Part shown: positions 44,235 through 53,030 of the stretch, piece after piece
Layout: each line of letters starts with the position of its first letter
Numbering within the stretch: the first letter of the stretch is position 1
Assembly (NCBI GenBank): GCA_029432775.1
Contig: JAROAZ010000013.1
Location: forward strand, 1 to 64,000
Direction of reading: 5' to 3'
DNA: 64,000 nucleotides
DNA from: Pontiellaceae bacterium B12227
GTDB lineage: Bacteria; Verrucomicrobiota; Kiritimatiellia; Kiritimatiellales; Pontiellaceae
Made by a program: the position numbers and the translations under genes
Notes under the pieces: generated by a model
Databases searched by the model: none
Told to the model about the DNA's origin: nothing
What the model saw: only the letters and a program-made list of their open reading frames with translations

Positions 44235-45746
44235 CTACCAATTCGTAAACAGAAACGGTTTCGGATCAAAGTCGTCACCGAATTCAACTTTCACCACATC
44301 GGTAATATTGCCGGCCTTCAGGGTTGATGGAATGGAGAAACTGAGCGTTCCGTCTTTATAGGTGAACTGAATTTTGTCGCCGGTATTCAGCAGCGTCATG
44401 GACTTCGGTTTTGCCGCGCAGTCCTTCAGGACGACCGGATCTTTTTCTGTTGCTTCATGATCACGACAATGGAAATACCAGTTACGGTCCTTTGCAGTGA
44501 TCGGCACATTACAGCGCTCCGGCCAGGGGCCGCCACCATTGATGCCGAAGACGGATTCCTCGTTGGTTTTCATCCACTCTTCCATGTCGTCGAACAGGCG
44601 CCAGACCTGATCCTGATAGGTGCCGTCCGGGCGCGGTCCAATATTCGCCAGCAGGTTACCGCCCATGCAGCGCGCTTCCGCTAACTTCCGCAACACTTCA
44701 TCGGAAGGATAAAGCTCTTCGCCCTTACGGGCATCATAATGCCAGGAACCTTTCTGGATGATGGAGTTCACTTCCCACCACCAGCCGTTTTTAACAAGCG
44801 GCTTAATGTATTTTGGGTCCGACATGCCAAAGCCTTCGGCGGTGGCATGGTCGCCACTGCCCGGATCGCGGTTGTTGCAGACAATACCCGGGCGCAGTTT
44901 GCGAATGGCCTCAACGGACATGCCGTGCCCGCCGTCGCCCCACCAGATATCCGGATCAAACTTTTCAATCAGCTCCTTAACCTGCCCTTCGTTATACTGG
45001 CAGTAGCAGCCCCACATGCCCTGCGGTTCCTTCGGCAGCGTTTTCACCCACTCGCCCTTAAAGTTCATCTTTTTATTCGGGTCGAAGCTGAAGTTCATGT
45101 AGTCGCGGATGAAATACCAATCCATGCCGGAATAGTAGAAGCCGACTTTCAGATCATTATTGCGGCAGGCCTTCACAAAACCATCCACCAGATCCCACCC
45201 ATCGAGATACTGCCGCACGCCCATCAGCGCCCAGTCAGAATCCCACAGCGCATAACCATCGTGGTGTTTCGTTGTTAAAACCGCATACTTAAATCCTGCG
45301 CGCTTGGCACCCGCCATCCATTTTTCAGGATCATACTTCGTGGGATTGAAGGTTTTCGCCGCGTCCCAGATTTCCTGCTGAGGATGAAATTCACCGCGCT
45401 TTTCGCGGTCCGGCGTCCAGCGTCCGGCCCACGCTTCACCGGTCGGTTCAAATTCACTGACGATGCCCCAGTGCATAAAGATACCCAGCCCGGCATGCGG
45501 CCACCACTGCGCATCGGGATGATCCGTCCGTTCCCGCCGGACCTGCAGCTTCTGGTTCTTCGATTTATTCCAGCCCGGCCAGTAAAGATATTCCTTACCG
45601 TTTTCGACACGGACTTCCGGTTTCACTTCACCGCTTTTCTCATTCTTATACGAATCCGCGCTGCCATCCACATGCTGCTGCGCCGATGGTTTCGCCAGAG
45701 CACTTAAACCAACGAATAAACATAAAACAATAGTTAACTTTTTCAT
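44235..45746 (-). CDS. secreted GH29 alpha-L-fucosidase
   Basis: Exported 503-residue GH29-type enzyme that would release alpha-L-fucose from glycans. ATG at 45746 is preceded by GGAG; a signal peptide (about 1-18) follows. The catalytic barrel shows WWPHAGLGIFMHWGIVSEF, the strand KYAVLTTKHHDGYALWDSD and GFYYSGMDWYF. The nucleophile is Asp271 in FDPDIWWGDGGHG, the family position after the tryptophan-rich strand. A later GNLLANIGPRPDG marks the usual end of the barrel, and a small beta-sandwich (about 400-503) finishes the protein. It is a close tandem paralogue of 45762-47276. Both lie downstream of the twin sites next to the LacI-type gene, so sugar-dependent control is likely. Activity could also extend to related 6-deoxy sugars. 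Confidence 0.9.
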   Translation of the reverse strand: MKKLTIVLCLFVGLSALAKPSAQQHVDGSADSYKNEKSGEVKPEVRVENGKEYLYWPGWNKSKNQKLQVRRERTDHPDAQWWPHAGLGIFMHWGIVSEFEPTGEAWAGRWTPDREKRGEFHPQQEIWDAAKTFNPTKYDPEKWMAGAKRAGFKYAVLTTKHHDGYALWDSDWALMGVRQYLDGWDLVDGFVKACRNNDLKVGFYYSGMDWYFIRDYMNFSFDPNKKMNFKGEWVKTLPKEPQGMWGCYCQYNEGQVKELIEKFDPDIWWGDGGHGMSVEAIRKLRPGIVCNNRDPGSGDHATAEGFGMSDPKYIKPLVKNGWWWEVNSIIQKGSWHYDARKGEELYPSDEVLRKLAEARCMGGNLLANIGPRPDGTYQDQVWRLFDDMEEWMKTNEESVFGINGGGPWPERCNVPITAKDRNWYFHCRDHEATEKDPVVLKDCAAKPKSMTLLNTGDKIQFTYKDGTLSFSIPSTLKAGNITDVVKVEFGDDFDPKPFLFTNW

Positions 45747-45761
45747 GAGATCATCTCCTAA

Positions 45762-47276
45762 TTACCAATGCGTGAATAGATAGGGTTTGTAGTCAAAATC
45801 ATCGCCGAACTCCACCACCACAACGTCCGTCACATTTCCGGCTTTCAGTTTAGCCGGTACCGTGAATGACAAGGTTCGATCTTTGAACGCATATGGAAGC
45901 TGATCGCCCGTACGCATCAGCGTAACCGCATTCGGCTGTTTCGCGATATCCTTCAATACAATCGGATTGTTTTCGGTTGCCTCATCTTTCGTGGCGTGGA
46001 AAAACCAGATATTGTCGCGGCAGGTGACCGGCACGTTGCACTGCTCCGGCCATGGTCCGCCGCCGTTGATGCCGAAAACTGAATTGCTGCATGTGGACAT
46101 CCATTCCGCCATTTCATCAAACAGGCGATAGGCATCGTCCTGCACTCGTCCGTCCGGCCGTGGACCAATGTTGGCCAGAAAGTTGCCGCCCATCGACCGG
46201 CAGCGCGCCAGCTCCCGCAAGACATTATCCGCCGGATATACTTCCTCGCCCAGATGTTGGTCATAGTGCCAGGATCCCCTCTGAACGATGGAGTTTTCTT
46301 CCCACCACCATCCATTGGCCACAACCGGCTCCTTTACATATTGCGGCCGCGCCATCTCAAACATTTCAGCCGTGGCATAATCCCCGCCGCTGGAACAACG
46401 ATTGTTGCACACAATTCCGGGGCGCATTGCGCGGATTTTATCCACATGCATACCGTGGCCGCCATCACCCCACCAGAGGTCGGGATCGAACTTTTTAATC
46501 ACTTCCCGCACCGAGTTTTCATTAAACTCATCATACGCTTTCGAAAAACTCGGCGGACGTTTCGGCAGGCTTTTCACCTTTTCGCCCTTCCAGTTGACCA
46601 GCGTGCCCGGCTCCATGCTGAAGTTCATGAAATCGCGCTCGAAATACCAATCCATGCCGGAGTAGTAGAAACCGACCTTGATATCGTTATCACGGCAGGC
46701 CTTCGCCCACGGCGTCACCAGACAGCGCCCATCCATTTCCTGCCGCACGCCGTACACGGAATAATCCGAATCCCAGATCGCGTAGCCACCGTGGTGCTTC
46801 AGCGTCAGCACAGAATATTGGAATCCCGCTTTCTTCGCAGCAGCCATCCACTTGCCCGGATCATAATCCGGGGGATTCCACCCTTTGGTCGAGGCCCATA
46901 ATTCAGCCTGCGGATAAAAATCCCCTTTATCCTCTCTAGCCTGCGTCCAGCGCCCGGCCCACCCTTCGCCATTCGGCTCGAACACACTCGGCATGCCCCA
47001 GCAGATAAAAAGACCCAGCCCCGCATGCGGCCACCACTGCGCATCCGGATGTTTTGTCCGCTCGCCTTCGACGTGCATTTTACCGTTTTTCCACTGCCCC
47101 CAATGAGGCCAATAATAAAACCGCTTGCCATCCCGCTCCTCAATACGCGGAACCACCGTTTTTCCAGTATGATCGGTATAGCTTACCGCACTGCCGTCCT
47201 CAAACTGCCCCGGCTGATGCTGACCGCTGGAACACACAGCCATACCCACCATTAAACTCACCAGCTTACATTTCAT
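45762..47276 (-). CDS. secreted GH29 alpha-L-fucosidase, tandem paralogue
   Basis: Exported enzyme of about 504 residues that aligns along its whole length with the GH29 gene just downstream. Two ATGs (47279, 47276) follow GGGGGAGAG; the second has the better spacing. Shared blocks: WWPHAGLGLFICWGMPSVF (Cys replaces His of the relative), HHGGYAIWDSDYSVYGV, GFYYSGMDWYFERDFMNFS and the nucleophile segment FDPDLWWGDGGHG (Asp near 271). HHG replaces HHDG in the conserved strand of its relative, so specificity may differ. It is the first gene of the minus-strand cluster and shares its promoter region with the LacI-type regulator. Fucosidase activity is well supported by family but not proven. Confidence 0.9.
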   Translation of the reverse strand: MKCKLVSLMVGMAVCSSGQHQPGQFEDGSAVSYTDHTGKTVVPRIEERDGKRFYYWPHWGQWKNGKMHVEGERTKHPDAQWWPHAGLGLFICWGMPSVFEPNGEGWAGRWTQAREDKGDFYPQAELWASTKGWNPPDYDPGKWMAAAKKAGFQYSVLTLKHHGGYAIWDSDYSVYGVRQEMDGRCLVTPWAKACRDNDIKVGFYYSGMDWYFERDFMNFSMEPGTLVNWKGEKVKSLPKRPPSFSKAYDEFNENSVREVIKKFDPDLWWGDGGHGMHVDKIRAMRPGIVCNNRCSSGGDYATAEMFEMARPQYVKEPVVANGWWWEENSIVQRGSWHYDQHLGEEVYPADNVLRELARCRSMGGNFLANIGPRPDGRVQDDAYRLFDEMAEWMSTCSNSVFGINGGGPWPEQCNVPVTCRDNIWFFHATKDEATENNPIVLKDIAKQPNAVTLMRTGDQLPYAFKDRTLSFTVPAKLKAGNVTDVVVVEFGDDFDYKPYLFTHW

Positions 47277-47291
47277 CATCTCTCCCCCAAC

Positions 47292-47378
47292 ATGTTCTCG
47301 TGCTCATTTAAAGCAGATGACGGGAAGACTTCCCATCTTTGGACAAAATTCACCCAAAAATGTTCTCGTGCTCATTTA
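47292..47378. promoter_or_regulatory. two identical 19-bp LacI-type operator candidates
   Basis: ATGTTCTCGTGCTCATTTA occurs at 47292-47310 and again, identically, at 47360-47378, 68 bp apart. The core ATGTTCTCGTGCTCAT is an imperfect palindrome with a central CG, as in LacI-family operators. The copies flank GGGAAGACTTCCC (47322-47334), a perfect 13-bp palindrome. The region lies between a fucosidase operon (-) and the LacI-type gene (+), so mutual control with looping is plausible. Confidence 0.7.
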
Positions 47379-47405
47379 TGTTGATTTTTTCTAATATCCC
47401 ACTAT

Positions 47406-47422
47406 TTTCCAATGCTTGGAAA
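47406..47422. repeat. dispersed palindrome, intergenic copy
   Basis: TTTCCAATGCTTGGAAA ends 4 bp before the ATG of the LacI-type regulator; its right arm may overlap the ribosome site. Confidence 0.95.
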
Positions 47423-47426
47423 AACG

Positions 47427-48470
47427 ATGAAGAACCCTGTTTATAAAGAAACCACCGCCACACTGGCTGATGTGGCTGAGAAATCCGGCGTTTCCCGTCA
47501 GACCGTCGGACGCATCCTCGGCAGCGGAGCTCATAAACACAAACCGGATACCGTTGAACGCGTAAAGCAGATTGCCAACGAGCTGGGCTACCGCCCCAAC
47601 CTGCTCGCCAAAAGTGTGGTTGCCGGAAAAACCTACAGCATCGGCGTGCTCATACCTCGCGCCAACCGGGATGACTTTTTTGCCGACATTCAGATCGGCA
47701 TTCAGGATGCCCTGCTTGAAACCGACTGGGCCCCCATTGTCCTCCAGACCTCGGAACAGGCCGACGAACGCACCTGCATTCGCCGCCTCGTTGAACGGCG
47801 GGTCGACGGCATCCTGCTGATTCCCCACGAAAACAACGTCGACTCAGACCACTTCGCCGAAATTATCGAGCGCCGCATCCCGGTTGTCACAGTAAACACA
47901 CGCCTTAAAAACATCGAACCGGTCGACTTTGTCGGCACCGACGAATTTGACGGCGGCCGACAGGCGGCCGAGTATTTACTGGGAATTTCCAATGATTGGA
48001 AACTCGGCGTCGTTCACAGCTCTGGTCCGTCCGAAAACCTCGGGCAGCGTCGCCGCGGTTTTATCCAGACATTGGAAACCGCCGGCAAGGCCTGCTCCAC
48101 CTTGGAACTTACAAACTGGACACTTGAAGATAACCTCGCCCCCCTCGTTAGTTTTCTAAAACAGTCCAACCGGCCCGACGCTCTCTTCTGCATAACCGAC
48201 AGCTATGCCGCCATGGTTTATAAAGCCGCCGAACAGCTCGGCCTTCGCATTCCGGACGACCTCGCCGTGATCGGTTTTGCCGACCTGGGTTTTGCACAAT
48301 ACCTGACCCCCGCCCTTACGACGCTCCGGCAGGATGGGCGGCAAACAGGAGCACTGGCCATACGCAAACTGATTGAACGAATCGAAGGACGCTCCAGATG
48401 CGTTACAGAAACCCTCCTCAAAACGGAACTCATCTCCCGGGATTCCACCGCGCCCCTTCAAACGGCATAA
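47427..48470 (+). CDS. LacI-family transcriptional regulator
   Basis: Sugar-responsive repressor-type regulator of about 347 residues. The ATG at 47427 is preferred over 47412, which lies inside a dispersed palindrome; the right half of that palindrome (TTGGAAA) may serve as a weak ribosome site. The N-terminal DNA-binding domain reads ATLADVAEKSGVSRQTVGRIL, with the hinge GYRPNLLAKSVVAGKTYSIGV. The periplasmic-binding-like core shows RRVDGILLIPHENN, GTDEFDGGRQAAEYLLG and a C-terminal PDDLAVIGFADLGFAQYLTP, the usual dimer/ligand region. It is divergent from the GH29 pair and is their likely regulator through the twin 19-bp sites. The effector may be fucose or a fucosylated product. Confidence 0.94.
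   Translation: MKNPVYKETTATLADVAEKSGVSRQTVGRILGSGAHKHKPDTVERVKQIANELGYRPNLLAKSVVAGKTYSIGVLIPRANRDDFFADIQIGIQDALLETDWAPIVLQTSEQADERTCIRRLVERRVDGILLIPHENNVDSDHFAEIIERRIPVVTVNTRLKNIEPVDFVGTDEFDGGRQAAEYLLGISNDWKLGVVHSSGPSENLGQRRRGFIQTLETAGKACSTLELTNWTLEDNLAPLVSFLKQSNRPDALFCITDSYAAMVYKAAEQLGLRIPDDLAVIGFADLGFAQYLTPALTTLRQDGRQTGALAIRKLIERIEGRSRCVTETLLKTELISRDSTAPLQTA
47986..48002. repeat. dispersed palindrome, coding copy
   Basis: TTTCCAATGATTGGAAA, perfect arms, in the LacI-type gene; reads SNDWK between strands of the ligand domain. Confidence 0.95.
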
Positions 48471-48582
48471 ATCTGGCAAAATATCATATAGTTTTTACGG
48501 GATAGCGCATTCCTCTTTTTACCGGATCTGATACCTTTAATGGCTTCAAAACCGATTGAGACGATTTGATAAGGAGATGTGC

Positions 48583-50094
48583 ATGAAACGCAGTTTAATC
48601 GCAGGAGCGGCCCTGTTGGTGACAGGTTTAAGTTTTGCGGCAGAAGAAACCCGACCGAACATTATCTGGGTGATGTCGGAAGACATGGGAATCGATCTGG
48701 AATGTTATGGTGCTGTGGGCGTGGAAAACCCGCACCTGAATAAGATGGCCGAGGAAGGAGCCCTCTTCACGCGTGCCTATGTGGCCAACCCGATCTGCTC
48801 ACCGAGCCGCTCGGCCATGATGGTCGGCGCGAGCCAGACCCTGTTCGATGCACACCACCACCGAAGCAACCGCAACAAGCCGATTCCCGCGCCGTACAAG
48901 CCTTTTACCGTTTTCCTGCGCGAAGCCGGCTATACCTGCATTCTCGGCAGCGACCTGGTCATGAAAAACGGCCGTAAAATCGACTGCAACTTTAAACACG
49001 AACCAACCGGCCCCTACGACGGTGTGGAAAATTTCGGACTCTTCGACAAGCTCGACAACTTTACCGCTGCCGATCAACCGTTCTTCAATCAGATCCAGTG
49101 CGTCGTCACACACCGCGGCGACTGGTGGAACCCGATCCGGAAAACTTCCAAATCCCCGGTCAAGCTCGACGAAATCGAGCTTCCACCCTGGATTGCCGAT
49201 ACCCCGGAAACCCGCTACGACTGGGCCGCCTACCTCGACACCGTGGAATACATGGACGACGAAGTCGGACAGATTCTGCAGAAGGTGAAAGACGAAGGCA
49301 TCGCGGACAATACCTACGTTGTCTTCATTGCCGATAACGGCCGCTGCAATCTGCGCGGCAAAGGCTATCTGCAGGAAAGCGGCATCCATATTCCCATGAT
49401 TGTATGGGGCCCGGGCATCAAACCGGGCACCGTGGTGGACGATATCGTAATGAGCACCGACATCACCGCCACCATCCTGAAACTGGCCGGCGCGGAAATG
49501 CCGGACTATCTCGACGGCCACCCGGTCTTTGGTGTTGAAAAGCCGGTCTACCGCGAATACGCCCGCTCCGCCCGCGATATCTGGGATGAGGTCGATGAGT
49601 GCTCCCGCTCTATTTCGACAAAGAAATTTTCCTACATCAAAAACCACATGCCCGAAGTGCCGTGGGATGCCCATCAGGCTTACCTCGATCTGAACCGCCC
49701 GGCCATCCATGTCATGCGCACACTCAAAGCCGAAGGTAAACTGACCGGCGCCCCCCTCGCCTACATGGCCGAAAGCAAGCCGGCGGAAGAACTCTACGAC
49801 AACGAGAAAGACCCGAACCAGCTCAACAACCTGGCCGGCAATCCGGAATATGCCGAAGTGCTCAAACAGATGCGGGCACTGGAAAAAGACTGGCAGTCGG
49901 AAAACAACGACCTGGGTCTGGCCGATCTCGGCAAACGCGTTCCGGAAATGACCATGGAATGGGCCGCCCAGACCGAAGCCGGCGTGAAAAAGCGCGCGCC
50001 CGACCTTTGGAAACGACTTGAAGCCGGCGAACTGATGGAAACCCAGCAGTTCAAAAAATATCGCGACGACAAACAGAAGAAGCCAAAGAAATAG
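48583..50094 (+). CDS. secreted type I sulfatase (CSPSR)
   Basis: Sulfatase of 503 residues. The ATG at 48583 after AAGGAG starts the signal peptide (MKRSLIAGAALLVTGLSFA); the open frame begins earlier at 48556. Metal motif PNIIWVMSEDMGIDLECYG, formylglycine Cys72 in canonical CSPSR, and FIADNGRCNLRGKGYLQE are typical of the heparan-N-sulfatase-like branch. The same branch includes the CSTSR protein at 7706: both have YDWAAYLDTVEYMD- or RRDWANGLEQM-like segments and GRCNLRGK or GRCHIRGK. It heads a + strand operon of three sulfatases with gaps of 9 and 4 bases. It has no dispersed palindrome. Confidence 0.93.
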   Translation: MKRSLIAGAALLVTGLSFAAEETRPNIIWVMSEDMGIDLECYGAVGVENPHLNKMAEEGALFTRAYVANPICSPSRSAMMVGASQTLFDAHHHRSNRNKPIPAPYKPFTVFLREAGYTCILGSDLVMKNGRKIDCNFKHEPTGPYDGVENFGLFDKLDNFTAADQPFFNQIQCVVTHRGDWWNPIRKTSKSPVKLDEIELPPWIADTPETRYDWAAYLDTVEYMDDEVGQILQKVKDEGIADNTYVVFIADNGRCNLRGKGYLQESGIHIPMIVWGPGIKPGTVVDDIVMSTDITATILKLAGAEMPDYLDGHPVFGVEKPVYREYARSARDIWDEVDECSRSISTKKFSYIKNHMPEVPWDAHQAYLDLNRPAIHVMRTLKAEGKLTGAPLAYMAESKPAEELYDNEKDPNQLNNLAGNPEYAEVLKQMRALEKDWQSENNDLGLADLGKRVPEMTMEWAAQTEAGVKKRAPDLWKRLEAGELMETQQFKKYRDDKQKKPKK

Positions 50095-50103
50095 GAGCGC
50101 CCC

Positions 50104-51594
50104 ATGTATCGACGTTTACTTTTTGCCGCCCTCGCCCTTTCAGGTGTTGTTGTTGCAAAGCAGCCCAACATTCTCTTCATCATTGCCGACGATGCCTCAA
50201 TGAACACCTTCGGAGCCTATGGCGGCACCACCATCAAAACACCGGCCTTCGATCGGCTGGCCACAGAGGGCGCGGTTTTTAAGCAGGCCTATAACTGTAA
50301 TCCAAAATGCGCTCCGGCTCGCGCCTGTCTGGTGACCGGCCGTTACAGCTGGCAGCTCGAAGAAGCCACCAACCACTGGCCGGCCTTTCCCGCCAAGTTT
50401 AAGTTCTATCCTCACCTGCTGCAGGAGGCCGGCTTCCATACCGGCTACACCGGTAAAGGCTGGGGCCCCGGCTCCTATGCCACCGAAAACAACCCGGCGG
50501 GTCCGGCTTATAACAAAATCAAACTCAAGCCGCCGTATAAAGGCATGAAGACGGTCGACTATGCGGGCAACTTTGAATCCTTTCTTGAAGAGAAGCCGGC
50601 CGACCAACCCTTCTGCTTCTGGTTCGGCACCTATGAGCCCCACCGTGCTTATGAAAAGGATTCTTACCAGAAAGAAGGAATGTCCCTGGAAAGTGCTGTG
50701 GTCCCACCCTTCTATCCGGACAATGAAACCATTCGCGGAGATATTCTCGACTATGCCGTGGAGGTCAAATGGGTGGATCGTCACATCGGCCTCGCCATCC
50801 AGGCATTGGAAAAACGCGGACTGCTCGATAACACGCTCATTCTCGTGACTTCGGATCACGGCATGCCGTTTCCGCGGATTAAGGGGCAGATCTATGAAGA
50901 AGGTTTTCACGTGCCGCTCATTGCCTATTGGAAAGGCGTGGTTCAGCCCGGCCGCGTGATTGAGGATTTTGTCAGCTTCCCCGACTTTGCTCCAACCATC
51001 ATGGAAGCGGTCGGCATGGAACCGCACAAACAGATGACCGGGAAAAGTTTCATCGATCTGCTCCGGTCGCCGAAGTCCGGACAGATCGACCCTGCACGCG
51101 ACTACGTGCTGCTGGGCAAAGAGCGTCACGACACCGGCCGTATGGATGAGAATGGCAATACGGATCTCTCCTACCCCGTTCGCGCCATCCGCACCAAAGA
51201 GTTCCTCTACGTCCACAACATCAAGCCCGACCTGTGGCCGGCCGGCAATCCGGAGTTCGGCCTGCGCAACTGCGACGGCTCCCCGACCAAGACCTATCTC
51301 ACCGACCTGAAGCCCGGCGACACGGAATACAAATTCTATGATATGAGCTTCGGCAAGCGCCCGGAAGAAGAACTCTATCAGGTTCAGAAAGATCCCGACT
51401 GCATGACCAATCTTGCCGGCAACCCGGAATACGATGCCGTCAAAAAACAGCTCCGCGAACGGATGGAAAAGAAGCTCACCGCTCAGGGCGACCCGCGCAC
51501 CCTCGGGAACGGCGATATCTTCGACACCTATCCCTACGACGGAAAACAGTTCAACTACGAAACCGGGCAGACAGCCAAACCCAAAAAGAAATAG
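50104..51594 (+). CDS. secreted type I sulfatase (CAPAR)
   Basis: Sulfatase of 496 residues, second of a three-gene + strand cluster, 9 bp after the previous stop with GGAG before the ATG. Signal peptide MYRRLLFAALALSGVVVA, metal motif PNILFIIADDASMNTFGAYG, and formylglycine Cys69 in CAPAR, where alanine replaces the usual fourth-position serine; this fits the broad C-x-P-x-R rule. VTSDHGMPFPR supplies the second metal site, with a C-terminal RAIRTKEFLYVHN block. The protein ends with a basic GQTAKPKKK tail like those of its neighbours. AIQALEKRG is encoded by a one-mismatch copy of the dispersed palindrome. Confidence 0.92.
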   Translation: MYRRLLFAALALSGVVVAKQPNILFIIADDASMNTFGAYGGTTIKTPAFDRLATEGAVFKQAYNCNPKCAPARACLVTGRYSWQLEEATNHWPAFPAKFKFYPHLLQEAGFHTGYTGKGWGPGSYATENNPAGPAYNKIKLKPPYKGMKTVDYAGNFESFLEEKPADQPFCFWFGTYEPHRAYEKDSYQKEGMSLESAVVPPFYPDNETIRGDILDYAVEVKWVDRHIGLAIQALEKRGLLDNTLILVTSDHGMPFPRIKGQIYEEGFHVPLIAYWKGVVQPGRVIEDFVSFPDFAPTIMEAVGMEPHKQMTGKSFIDLLRSPKSGQIDPARDYVLLGKERHDTGRMDENGNTDLSYPVRAIRTKEFLYVHNIKPDLWPAGNPEFGLRNCDGSPTKTYLTDLKPGDTEYKFYDMSFGKRPEEELYQVQKDPDCMTNLAGNPEYDAVKKQLRERMEKKLTAQGDPRTLGNGDIFDTYPYDGKQFNYETGQTAKPKKK

Positions 51595-51598
51595 ACCC

Positions 51599-52978
51599 AT
51601 GAAAATATTACTGCTCACTGCCGCACTGGCAGCATCCGTAAACGCTTTTGCAGGATCTGCTGCAAAGAGCACTCAACCGAACATTGTCCTGCTGTTTGTC
51701 GACGACTGGGGCTGGGCCGATATGGGCTGCCGTCAACCGGACGTCTTTGAAACGCCGAACATCGACTCGCTCGTTCATGAAGGCATTGACTTCACTCAGA
51801 ACTATATTGCCTGTCCTACCTGCAGCCCGAGCCGCAGCACGCTCGTGACCGGCAAGCACCCGGCCCGACTGGAGATCGTTCGCCACATCCCGACGGGCTC
51901 CCGCAAACATCCGGAGTTCGATAAATTCGGGCGCACCGAGCAGGAGTACAGCCTGTGGGAAAAAGACCCGGCTCAGTTTCCCGTTAAAAACTGGCTCCCG
52001 CTCGAACACACCACCTATGCTGAAGCCTTGAAGGAACTCGGGTACTACAACCTGTTTGTCGGCAAGTGGCACCTCGGACACGAACCCTACCATCCCGATA
52101 AGCAGGGATGGGACAAGCAGCTCGGCACCGGCAACTTTGGCCATCCGCACAGCTACAATGCTCCGTTCTTTAAAAACTCGGATGTTTATAAAGACGTCAA
52201 AGAGGGCTACCTCACCGATAAGCTCACCGACGAAACCGTCCAGTTTATCGAGAGCTACGACAAGAGCCAGCCCTTCATGATTTCTCTCTGGTATTACACT
52301 GTGCATAGCCCTTTCAACGGGCGCCCCGACTACTTGAAACATTTCCAGGAAAAAGGACTCGAAGGTCCGTATGCACATTATGCCGCGATGGTTAAATCGC
52401 TCGATGACTCGGTGGGCCGGGTACGTGAAGCACTCGATAAAAAAGGCATTGCCGATGATACCATTGTGATCCTGCTTTCTGATCAGGGCGGCGCATTTGA
52501 CAATCCACCTTTCCACGGCGGAAAAAAATCCGACACCCTCTATGAAGGCGGAGCGCGCGTGCCGTTCGTATTCAACTGGCCGGGCGTCACCAAGACGGGC
52601 GCAGTCAACAACAGCATTGTGCAATCGACCGACCTCTTCCCTACCCTCGTGGAAATTGCCGGCGGCAATCCGGCAGACTTCGAAGATCTCGACGGCGTCT
52701 CCCTGCTTAAAACCATCCGCAACAACAGCGAACTGAAACGCGGCGAGCCCATCTATGGCTTCCGGGCTTATGAAGATCTCTATGCTTCCGTCCGTTCCAA
52801 TGATTGGAAACTTCTGGCCTACCGAAGCGGCCTGCTCAAACTCTATAACATCGCCAAGGATGAAGGGGAAACCAACGATCTCGCCGCATCCAACCCCGAA
52901 AAAGTCGCCGAGCTGAAAGCCAAACTGATCGATTGGGAAAAAGAGATGAAAGTCGAAAAATATTCAGGCGTTCAATAA
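51599..52978 (+). CDS. secreted type I sulfatase (CSPSR)
   Basis: Sulfatase of 459 residues. The open frame reaches back to 51413, but the ATG at 51599, 4 bp after the previous stop, begins the signal peptide (MKILLLTAALAASVNAFA). Metal motif PNIVLLFVDDWGWADMGC, formylglycine Cys75 in CSPSR, GKWHLGHEPYHPDKQGWDK and LSDQGGAFDNPP are characteristic of sulfatases acting on N-acetyl-glucosamine- or galactose-type 6-sulfates and related arylsulfatases; subfamily uncertain. The C-terminal RSNDWKLLA is the ordinary sulfatase motif, yet its DNA is a full dispersed palindrome (52794). Downstream is a GH29 fucosidase. Confidence 0.93.
   Translation: MKILLLTAALAASVNAFAGSAAKSTQPNIVLLFVDDWGWADMGCRQPDVFETPNIDSLVHEGIDFTQNYIACPTCSPSRSTLVTGKHPARLEIVRHIPTGSRKHPEFDKFGRTEQEYSLWEKDPAQFPVKNWLPLEHTTYAEALKELGYYNLFVGKWHLGHEPYHPDKQGWDKQLGTGNFGHPHSYNAPFFKNSDVYKDVKEGYLTDKLTDETVQFIESYDKSQPFMISLWYYTVHSPFNGRPDYLKHFQEKGLEGPYAHYAAMVKSLDDSVGRVREALDKKGIADDTIVILLSDQGGAFDNPPFHGGKKSDTLYEGGARVPFVFNWPGVTKTGAVNNSIVQSTDLFPTLVEIAGGNPADFEDLDGVSLLKTIRNNSELKRGEPIYGFRAYEDLYASVRSNDWKLLAYRSGLLKLYNIAKDEGETNDLAASNPEKVAELKAKLIDWEKEMKVEKYSGVQ
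52794..52810. repeat. dispersed palindrome, coding copy
   Basis: GTTCCAATGATTGGAAA in the sulfatase at 51599; reads SNDWK at the conserved sulfatase block. Confidence 0.85.
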
Positions 52979-52983
52979 GTCAA

Positions 52984-53013
52984 TGTAGACGGAGCATCCT
53001 GCTCCGTTGTACA
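52984..53013. repeat. short palindromic intergenic element
   Basis: ACGGAGCA (52989-52996) pairs with TGCTCCGT (53000-53007) around a TCC loop, and flanking TGTA/TACA extends the symmetry. It lies between a sulfatase stop and the GH29 start and ends just before the ribosome site, so it may be a one-stem member of the intergenic repeat class. Confidence 0.5.
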
Positions 53014-53030
53014 GGAAAAAGGTTCAGTTG

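Noticed and set aside
50197..51672. 491-codon open frame antisense to two sulfatases
   Set aside because: It is a shadow of the GC-rich codon pattern of genes on the other strand; no family motif and no plausible start. The same holds for the long opposite-strand frames at 5076-6536, 25283-26563, 29767-31155 and 43050-44192.
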